From the NCBI GenBank assembly GCA_002346675.1, contig DEAI01000024.1, forward strand, positions 1 to 8,262: a DNA stretch of 8,262 nucleotides, given 5' to 3'. The position numbers and the translations under genes are program-made. The notes below the pieces were generated by a model. That model was given only the letters and a program-made list of their open reading frames with translations. It had not been told where the DNA came from and ran no database searches. Source of the DNA: Fidelibacterota bacterium UBA2986 (lineage in GTDB: Bacteria > Fidelibacterota > Marinisomatia > Marinisomatales > AB-629-J13). Shown one piece after another: positions 1 through 6,600 of this stretch (positions within the stretch are counted from its first letter, which is position 1; every line of letters starts with the position of its first letter).

Positions 1-462
1 TTCGGTATTACACTTTATGGAAATGGATCGGGAGAGATAATTTCTTTCAAAGCGTATGATGCATCCACTGATCATATTTTTGATTCTACAGATTTTACCT
101 ATACTTTTCTTCCCAATGACATTGTTGGTGGTGCAGATGAGCCGTTAGAGTGGGTTTTTAATGATACAAATCTGGGTATTGATACAGAACTACTTCCAAA
201 TGATATTAGCCTCTATCCCATATATCCCAATCCATTTAATGCTATTGCAAGCGTTCGATTTACGGTGGAGGTAGATAGAAATTTGGTTCTAAAGGTTTAT
301 GATGTAGAGGGACGGCTGGTCAAAATATTATTGAATGAACACTTAAAAAAGGGAAATCACAGTGTCCAGTGGAATGCAGACGGATTCTCAAGTGGAGTAT
401 ATTTTGTTTTACTTGAGGGAGGCAGACAGAGAATAGTTCAAAAAATGATGTTGATAAAGTGA
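1..462 (+). CDS. C-terminal fragment of a T9SS-secreted protein (type A sorting domain), 5' end outside the window
   Basis: The frame is open from base 1 to a TGA at 460-462, giving 153 visible residues; the start lies upstream. Residues 1-55 form a beta-rich segment (FGITLYGNGSGEIISFKAYD and following). I have seen similar stretches just before the sorting domain of large exoproteins in Marinimicrobia-like genomes. Residues 69-153 are a T9SS type A sorting domain: LYPIYPNPFN at 71-80, then the usual beta-sandwich with KVYDVEGRLVKIL, GNHSVQWNADGFSSGVYFVLL and a final basic MMLIK strand. In the known system this domain takes the folded periplasmic protein to the outer-membrane T9SS pore and is normally cleaved, leaving the protein on the surface or released. 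The function of the passenger cannot be judged from this fragment. A GTG at 265 could open a short ORF, but the reading frame continues upstream of it with coherent family sequence, so it is internal. The gene overlaps the next one by four bases. Confidence 0.9.
   Translation, partial: FGITLYGNGSGEIISFKAYDASTDHIFDSTDFTYTFLPNDIVGGADEPLEWVFNDTNLGIDTELLPNDISLYPIYPNPFNAIASVRFTVEVDRNLVLKVYDVEGRLVKILLNEHLKKGNHSVQWNADGFSSGVYFVLLEGGRQRIVQKMMLIK
205..459 (+). other. T9SS type A C-terminal sorting domain (domain-level annotation)
   Basis: This stretch codes for residues 69-153 of the partial first gene. It carries the three hallmarks of the family: the YPNPFN entry motif, the central [KV]xYDVxGRLVK strand, and the GxHxxxWNAxxFSSGVYFxxL segment before a short basic C-terminus. 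The entry motif is slightly unusual: PNPFN is followed by AIASVRF rather than the common P-T/S-T-I-x-F, and YPIYPNP has a doubled Tyr-Pro. The domain is expected to be the secretion and anchoring signal, not a functional part of the mature protein. Confidence 0.88.
459..462 (+). other. GTGA stop/start overlap between genes 1 and 2
   Basis: The TGA stop of gene 1 (460-462) shares bases with a GTG start for gene 2 (459-461). In the gene 2 frame the nearest upstream stop is a TGA at 414-416. Between that stop and 459 there is no ATG, GTG or TTG in frame, so GTG at 459 is the only standard start that keeps the signal peptide. No purine-rich Shine-Dalgarno sequence lies at normal distance; GGAGGC at 418-423 is about 35 bases away. 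Reinitiation or translational coupling with gene 1 is the natural reading, which puts both genes on one transcript. Confidence 0.75.
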
Positions 463-3400
463 ATAGTTTTATAATTATATTTTTTATAATTATTTCTATT
501 GGGCGAGCACAGTGGGAACCAATAACTTTTCCTGATAATGAACAGGTAAATAAAATAATATCAGATGGAAATACTTTATTTGCAGCGACTGTATTTTCAA
601 GAGTATACCAATCAACCGATAATGGACTATATTGGACACAAATTGGGAGTGAAATCGATGATATTTCTTATGCAACTGATGTATTGCATAAAAAAGGTGA
701 TTTTCTGTTTTTCAGTCACAATATTGGCGCAGGCGACAATAACTTTAGGTGTGCTTTTAGTAATGGTGGTTGGGGTGAGTGGGAGCCTCTTCAGTATCAG
801 GCATCATCATTTACTAAATTGAAATCCAATACCGAACTCTTATTTACAATAATCTCTGGTGGAATTGCTTTTTCAGATGATTATGGTGATACCTGGACAC
901 TGATGCCTCAGCCCCCTCTTGAAGGGTATTTAAATATTCCGTTTGTAGATGATAATTATATTTTTGTGAACCACGGATGTAACCTTTATCGTACCAATTC
1001 AATGGGAGAGATATGGGAGGATGTTACAGGTGTGTTAGATGAGATCGGTCCCCCTGAACCCTACAGCTGTACCTCAGTTATGGCAGTGGAAATGGTTTCA
1101 GATAAACTAATAGCCAGCATGTACTGGTATGGTGGAGTGGGGAGGTTGTTTTATTCAGATAATTATGGAGGATCTTGGGAATGGATTGATACATTTCCAT
1201 CCCAATCCGGTAGCGGGATGGGAGACAGCAATGTGAATGCCTTGGCAGGTGTTTCGGACTATCTTTTTGCTGGTACGGCTACATCACAGGATGGTCTTTT
1301 TTATTCAAATGATTTTGAAAACTGGGATGAGTATAGCGGAGGCTTGGGAAACTATGCCCAATCTTTTTCTGATTTAATTTACACAAATGAATTTTTATTT
1401 AAGACCGGCGGGACTGTAAACGTTTATAGAGCACCCATCCCGCAAGAAATAGCAATGGAAACTACGTGGTTTGTATCACCTACCGGATCGGATGCAAGCG
1501 GCACTGGTGAAGAAAGTAACCCGTTTGGTTCCATACAATATGCAATAAATATGGCCAATGAAGGGGATACCGTAATTTTACTTCCCGGTATATACAATGA
1601 ACATACGATAAGTTTTGAAGGGAAAAATATAAATGTAGGATCACTCTATCACACCACTGCTGATACTTCCTATATAGAAGGAACAATCATTGATGGAAGT
1701 GGTGAGAGCTGTGTTTTTTATTTTACAGGAAATGAAACAAGGGATGCCTTGTTGATAGGGTTGACCATCCAAAATGGGTTAGGGTGTGTATATGGCCAAG
1801 GAGGTGGTGTATATATTGAACAATCAAGTCCTACACTTGACCACCTAATTATCCAAAATAATATTGCCACAACTTCAGGTGGTGGTGTCCTTGTAAATAT
1901 TGGTTCTGATCCACTTCTTAAAAACCTTACAATAAGAAATAATATATTTTATATGAATGGTGGAGGGATATCAATTTCCGGAGCTTCAGCAGAAATAGAA
2001 AACTGTAAGATATATAATAATAGTTCTATGGAGGACTATTCTGCAGGCGGAGGGATATCATTTTCCGGATCAAACGGAACGATATCTGGATCAACCATAT
2101 CAGACAATATTGCAGAGTCTGGAGGGGGAATTTATTGCAGTGCCTCCAGTCCTTCTGTTGAGCAGACTATAATTAAAAGTAACAATGCAGACTATGGTGG
2201 TGGAATAAATTGCAGGGAGAACTCAAGTCCTGCTCTATCATATCTTACAATTAAAAACAATATAGCTAACCAGGGCGGGGGGCTACGCTTTAGAGATAAT
2301 TCCAATGCTTTTATTCAATATTCACAGATTTTTAACAATAGTGCAAGTTATTATGGAGGAGGCATTTATAGTAATAATGCAGACCCAAATATCACTCAAT
2401 GTGTTATAGCCCAAAATAATTCAGAGTTTGGCGGAGCGGTTTATGGAAGGATCAATTCAGATATAAATATACAATACACTACCATTACTGATAACCATGC
2501 AAGTGAGGGAGGCGGACTATATTTAAGAAATAACTCAACCTCATGGATTGAGCGAACAATTTTTTGGAATGATCTTCCACATGAAATATTTTTGCATCCC
2601 AGTGAAGGCTCTACCCAACTTAGCGTAAGCTATTCTGATGTTCAGGGAGGATTAGAGGGAATCGCAATAAACATGAATGGCACTGTTAATTGGCTTGAAG
2701 GAAACATAGATTCAGACCCACTATTTTGCAACCCAGAAGATGGTGACTATTCTGTGGCAGCAAACTCTCCCTGCCAGATATTGATCTCAGATATTGGTGC
2801 CCTGGGTGTAGGGTGTGACGCGCTCTGGGAGTTTGCCCTTTACGGACCGGAACTATCTGATGTGTCCGGGAACGGGATATGGGAGCCTGGGGAGAGCCTC
2901 AGTGTTAGTGTTACCCTGTGCAATGAGGGGACAATGGACCATATGTACTATCCTGGAGTAGCCCTCTCTGAAATTTATCCCAGTCCAGATATAACAATAA
3001 ATAACCCGGAGTTTTGGTGGTATGGTATGTTTGCGGGACAGTGCGAGAGTGCCGGCTTTACTATTAATGCAAGCGAAATTATTGTCCCCGGTACACAGGT
3101 AGAGCTTTTAGCAGAGGGTACTGTTTTAAACTGTGGAAATATGCCGGAGTTCTGTATAAATAATTCCTCTCTGGAGTTTTCAATTCAGATTGGTGTGCCA
3201 TTTGGTGAAACTGCTTTGGAAGTTCAGTATTCTGAGAGCTGGAACCTAATCGGTCTGCCAGTAATAACTGAAGATTCAGGATATGAATCTATTTTCGAAG
3301 GAGCCGTCAGCGGGACCCTCTACAGATTTGATGATGGGTATGTTTCAGAAATCGAATTAACCCCCGGAACGGGATACTGGGTCAGGTTGGAATCAGAAGA

Positions 3401-3644
3401 ACAAGTGAACTTTACAGGCGGGCCCATTCAGGAGATTATTCTTCATTTGAGTGAAGGGTGGAATCTGGTTTCCGGAATTTCCAGCTCTGTGACTGTTCAA
3501 AATATCATTGACTCAGAGGGACTGATCATAGAGGGGACCATTTATCAATTTTATGGTGGTTATTCACTAGCAGAGACGATCGAACCGGGGAGGGCATATT
3601 GGGTGCGTTCATCTGGAGAGGGAGCGGTCATTGTTCAGAATTAA
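459..3644 (+). CDS. Exported beta-propeller / beta-helix / Ig-like / paired WNL-domain surface protein
   Basis: A complete protein of 1061 residues with a GTG start and a TAA stop. Residues 1-17 are a short signal peptide (MNSFIIIFFIIISIGRA), probably cut before Gln18. Residues 18-330 contain Asp-box-like motifs of BNR/sialidase-type propellers near 50-59 (YQSTDNGLYW), 138-146 (FSDDYGDTW), 177-186 (YRTNSMGEIW), 231-240 (FYSDNYGGSW) and a degenerate 281-289 (FYSNDFENW). Residues 336-381 match the opening of DUF1565/pectate-lyase-like helices (WFVSPTGSD, then a segment like GDTVILLPGIYNE). A right-handed beta-helix follows to about 720, with a Gly-Gly-Gly turn every 25-29 residues, ending in DPLFCNPEDGDY and an SPC, as in choice-of-anchor Q proteins. 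Residues 794-912 look like a CARDB/Ig domain with GNGIWEPGE. Residues 924-1061 are two WNL...YWVR repeats. No sialidase Arg triad or lyase active site is evident, so binding or structural work on the cell surface is more likely than catalysis. There is no C-terminal T9SS sorting domain, which leaves its export route and anchoring open. Confidence 0.9.
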   Translation: MNSFIIIFFIIISIGRAQWEPITFPDNEQVNKIISDGNTLFAATVFSRVYQSTDNGLYWTQIGSEIDDISYATDVLHKKGDFLFFSHNIGAGDNNFRCAFSNGGWGEWEPLQYQASSFTKLKSNTELLFTIISGGIAFSDDYGDTWTLMPQPPLEGYLNIPFVDDNYIFVNHGCNLYRTNSMGEIWEDVTGVLDEIGPPEPYSCTSVMAVEMVSDKLIASMYWYGGVGRLFYSDNYGGSWEWIDTFPSQSGSGMGDSNVNALAGVSDYLFAGTATSQDGLFYSNDFENWDEYSGGLGNYAQSFSDLIYTNEFLFKTGGTVNVYRAPIPQEIAMETTWFVSPTGSDASGTGEESNPFGSIQYAINMANEGDTVILLPGIYNEHTISFEGKNINVGSLYHTTADTSYIEGTIIDGSGESCVFYFTGNETRDALLIGLTIQNGLGCVYGQGGGVYIEQSSPTLDHLIIQNNIATTSGGGVLVNIGSDPLLKNLTIRNNIFYMNGGGISISGASAEIENCKIYNNSSMEDYSAGGGISFSGSNGTISGSTISDNIAESGGGIYCSASSPSVEQTIIKSNNADYGGGINCRENSSPALSYLTIKNNIANQGGGLRFRDNSNAFIQYSQIFNNSASYYGGGIYSNNADPNITQCVIAQNNSEFGGAVYGRINSDINIQYTTITDNHASEGGGLYLRNNSTSWIERTIFWNDLPHEIFLHPSEGSTQLSVSYSDVQGGLEGIAINMNGTVNWLEGNIDSDPLFCNPEDGDYSVAANSPCQILISDIGALGVGCDALWEFALYGPELSDVSGNGIWEPGESLSVSVTLCNEGTMDHMYYPGVALSEIYPSPDITINNPEFWWYGMFAGQCESAGFTINASEIIVPGTQVELLAEGTVLNCGNMPEFCINNSSLEFSIQIGVPFGETALEVQYSESWNLIGLPVITEDSGYESIFEGAVSGTLYRFDDGYVSEIELTPGTGYWVRLESEEQVNFTGGPIQEIILHLSEGWNLVSGISSSVTVQNIIDSEGLIIEGTIYQFYGGYSLAETIEPGRAYWVRSSGEGAVIVQN
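1800..2516 (+). repeat. Beta-helix coil repeats, about 26 residues (about 78 bases) each, ten Gly-Gly turns
   Basis: Within gene 2, Gly-Gly-Gly (once Gly-Gly-Ala) occurs at residues 448, 474, 501, 530, 555, 580, 606, 633, 658 and 684, a spacing of 25-29 residues. Nine of the ten turns are preceded by an approximate pattern I-x-x-N-N-x-A-x-x-G-G-G-[IVL], for example QNNIATTSGGG, KSNNADYGGG, KNNIANQGGG and TDNHASEGGG. The repeated Asn-Asn positions fit an asparagine ladder inside a right-handed beta-helix. The coils are diverged at DNA level, so this is an old protein repeat and not a recent tandem duplication. Similar Gly-Gly coils occur in polymorphic outer-membrane-type repeats and choice-of-anchor Q proteins. 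Confidence 0.85.
3228..3641 (+). repeat. Paired WNL/YWVR domain at the C-terminus of gene 2
   Basis: There are two related units of about 64 residues. Unit 1 is residues 924-987: SWNLIGLPV, SGTLYRFDDGY, GTGYWVRL, VNFTG. Unit 2 is residues 997-1061: GWNLVSGISSS, GTIYQFYGGY, GRAYWVR. Both read as 'Trp-Asn-Leu, loop, Gly-Thr-[LI]-Tyr-x-Phe, Gly-Tyr, Tyr-Trp-Val-Arg'. The protein ends eleven residues after the second YWVR. The same pair is present in gene 3. I recognise the motif from many large exoproteins of Marinimicrobia and Cloacimonadota-like genomes, but I know of no assigned biochemical role. Confidence 0.8.
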
Positions 3645-3681
3645 AATTATTTTATTATTTAATACATATCTTAATTAATTT
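3645..3681 (+). other. Near-pure A+T intergenic spacer
   Basis: The 37 bases between the gene 2 stop and the chosen gene 3 start contain only two G/C bases. They include the 8-base palindrome TTAATTAA at 3671-3678. No Shine-Dalgarno sequence, no G/C-rich terminator stem and no clear -33 TTTG / -7 TAnnTTTG pair (the Bacteroidota-type promoter) can be seen. The spacer may act as an unstructured leader that helps ribosomes load without a Shine-Dalgarno, as is common in this part of the bacterial tree. A weak promoter cannot be excluded, but the short gap favours readthrough from gene 2. Confidence 0.5.
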
Positions 3682-6600
3682 ATGAAAATAAATATGAAAA
3701 AGCACTGCTTACTTCTCCGGTTTTTGTTATTACCAATTATAATTCCTGTTTTTTTATTAGCAGAGTTACCCTCTGGTTTTGTTCCAAACGAAGAGTCATC
3801 ACCCTCTCGTGAGATAATGCCGGATCAATCCGTTATGAATATAAATAACATGAGCTATTGGATCAGAAAAAGCAGTGCTGCTACTTGGGAAAACGAGGGA
3901 TCTCAGTCACATTATCCTATTAACAGTGGTGGTTTAATGTTTGCAGATGGAATGCTGTGGGGTGTAAAAGTGACCGATGGCAACACACAAAGCCCCAGAG
4001 TGGGAGGGACAACTTACTACTCAGGATTGAAAGCCGGACGGGTAGTCTATGATCAAAATGGAAACGTCATCGGTTCTACGGACCCATCCAACCACCATGT
4101 TTGGAGAGTACGAAGCGATTACATGACCGCAGATCTCACCGCAGATGCAGATAATTTTGGTGCATCGGTTGAAGATGTATATGAACAGTATGAGTATGAC
4201 TGGAACAACTGGCCCGCAGCTTGGGGTGCTCCCTATGATGATGTTAACAGCAATGATAGTTATGATCCAGAGGTAGATATACCCGGTTATCCGGGAGCCG
4301 ACCAGACCTTATGGGTTGTGGCAAACGATGTTCCCCCGATTGTTGATGAGTTCGGAAATATTATTGATGAACAGAACACTGCACCAAATGCATATGGTTC
4401 TGACCCGGTTGGTATGGAAATGCAGGTTACTCTATGGGCATACAATAATCTACCCGACAATCCTCTAGGGAATGTGATTTTTAAAGAGGTAAGCATACAA
4501 TATACCGGTCTGCCGCCAGGGTATAATGATTTTGACCCTTCGATTGCCCATTTAGATACAGTCTATATTACACAGTGGTCAGACCCTGACCTAGGAACCT
4601 ACACAGATGACTATGTTGGCTGTGATGTGGATATGTCTTTGGGCTACGTGTATAATTCAAGCGAGTCTGATAATGTATTTAATGGACAGTATGGTATTCC
4701 CGTTCCTGCAGGAGGATTTGATTTTTTCCGGGGTCCAGAGGTTGATGGAGAGTATCTTCCCATGACAGCTTTTACCTATTTTGGAAACGGTTCATCTATA
4801 TATGATCCAGATCAAAATAATTATAGTGGTACACTCCAGTTTTTTAATCTTATGGAGGGATATCTTCCCAGACCAGAGTATCCTGAGCAGGAGCCCTGGA
4901 TAGATCCAACAACTGGGGATCCCACATCTTTCACCCTTTCTGGAAACCCTATAACTGGAGAGGGCTGGACAGACGGCATTCAACTTCCACCGGGAGACAG
5001 GCGAATGGTCATGGCCAGCGGTCCCTTTGCAATGGGACTTGGTGAATCACAGGAAATTGTTCTCGCTCTTATAGGCGGACACGGGAGTGACTTCCTCAAT
5101 TCTCTTAATGTCCTCTGGGAAAACGATCGATTGGCTCAAGCAACATTTGATTCTGATTTTCTTTTGACGGGCTATGATATCGATACAGAGTTCGCTGGAA
5201 GCGTGGCAGAGGTTATAGTAAACATCGGTCTCAGTTCACCTGCGACGGGATTATTTGTATTAATTGAGGATGTTAATGGTAATACGATTGAGTCAGGTGA
5301 ACTTTTTGATGATGGCAACCACAGTGATGAAATATCCGATGACCTAGTTTTCGGTAATTTGTTTGCTTTACCTACACATCAGGAACCACTTTCACTATCA
5401 CTAACCATTTATTTTAATGGAGAAATATTTGAGTTTGAAAATCTGGCATCCATAACAACAGATGGTCCATGGGTGGTAGACCAGCTTACGGTTGTAAATG
5501 ATGAGAACGAGGATTTTCTTATTAATCCGGGAGAACAGGTCCATCTGAATTTGTCAGTGGAAAATCTTGGTGAATTTTCCCATCCTGGAATTGTGGGACT
5601 CATACAATATACTGGTCCCATAGAAAGTGTTAGCTCAGCCAGTCAAAATTTAGATGAACAGTTTTCCAATAATATATATGGAGCAACCTATGATTTTGGT
5701 GATATCTCCACATATACTGATATTAACGTAGCCTCTGATGCTTCGGAAGGCGACCAGATATTGGCCACAATATTAATAAATGATGAACTTGGAAATAATT
5801 GGACAGATGAAATTATATTGACAGTGGTTGACTACGATGAGCCACCCTTTCCTGACTGGCTTCCCACTGATCATGTATCCGGTGGTGGAGCAGGAACATT
5901 TGGTTACCATGTTTATGAGCCCAGCAATATTGAGTCCGGACATGAGTATGAGATCACTATTAATGAACCTGTGGATGAATCACTGCCACCTACATTTAAT
6001 CTCGAAGATATCACTGACTCTACAATGCTATTATCTCATCATGAACTGCCTGTGGATAACTTTGCTCTAAATATACCAATCACGGATGGATTAAAAATTG
6101 TAAAAGGAAACGTATACTATACTAACCCAGTAAACTATATTTCAATCTCGGATAATTCCGGCTTTTATGGGTTTTACAATAATATAGAATCTTATTATGA
6201 TAACGGTTGGGCTCAAACAGCAATGTCGGTTGATACATATGGAACCGGGACAACAGATATGAATCTTTTATCTGATGATGTTAAAGTGGTCTGGGACGGT
6301 GAATATGGAGCTCCTTTGGGAAATGGTTTCATTCCAGTTGTATCCGGTGGCTCACAGGTTTGGATTTATGGTTCAAGACTGGATGATCTTGCTAATCATC
6401 CGTCACCAGAGAACCCTGGTACAGGTGAGCCATTTTTAATTACGGTGCCATTTAAGGTATTTGATATAGAGACAAATGATGACCCCATACAGATCAGTAT
6501 AATCATTTATGATAGAACACAGACTTATGATGGCACCTATGATGGAGATAATGACGGTATCCCCTCAGTTTATTCATTTAATCCCTTCGATCGTATGTAT

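Noticed and set aside
265..462. Stand-alone 65-residue gene starting at GTG 265
   Set aside because: The frame is open to base 1 and the sequence upstream (YPIYPNPFN) belongs to the same sorting domain, so this is an internal codon of gene 1.
459..1450. Sialidase (neuraminidase) activity for gene 2
   Set aside because: Asp boxes occur in many non-enzymatic propellers, and I could not find the FRIP motif or the arginine triad.
1480..1686. Minus-strand ORF of 68 codons opposite gene 2
   Set aside because: It is antisense to the DUF1565-like entry of the beta-helix and shows no protein-family features.
1800..2516. DNA-level tandem repeat or CRISPR-like array
   Set aside because: The periodicity is in the protein only; the nucleotide units are diverged and there are no identical repeats with spacers.
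3645..3681. Rho-independent terminator or promoter between genes 2 and 3
   Set aside because: There is no G/C stem followed by a T run, and no convincing promoter pair; the A+T richness alone is not evidence.
4287..4983. Minus-strand ORFs of 60-70 codons opposite gene 3 (4287-4496 and 4792-4983)
   Set aside because: They lie antisense to a long frame with clear domain sequence, have low-complexity unlikely protein composition and no start signals.
5409..5621. Minus-strand ORF of 70 codons
   Set aside because: Antisense shadow of the CARDB-like domain of gene 3.
5828..6070. Plus-strand ORF of 80 codons in another frame; likewise 565-822 and 7553-7738
   Set aside because: Out-of-frame shadows inside genes 2 and 3; sequences are Met/Leu/His-rich and unlike real proteins.
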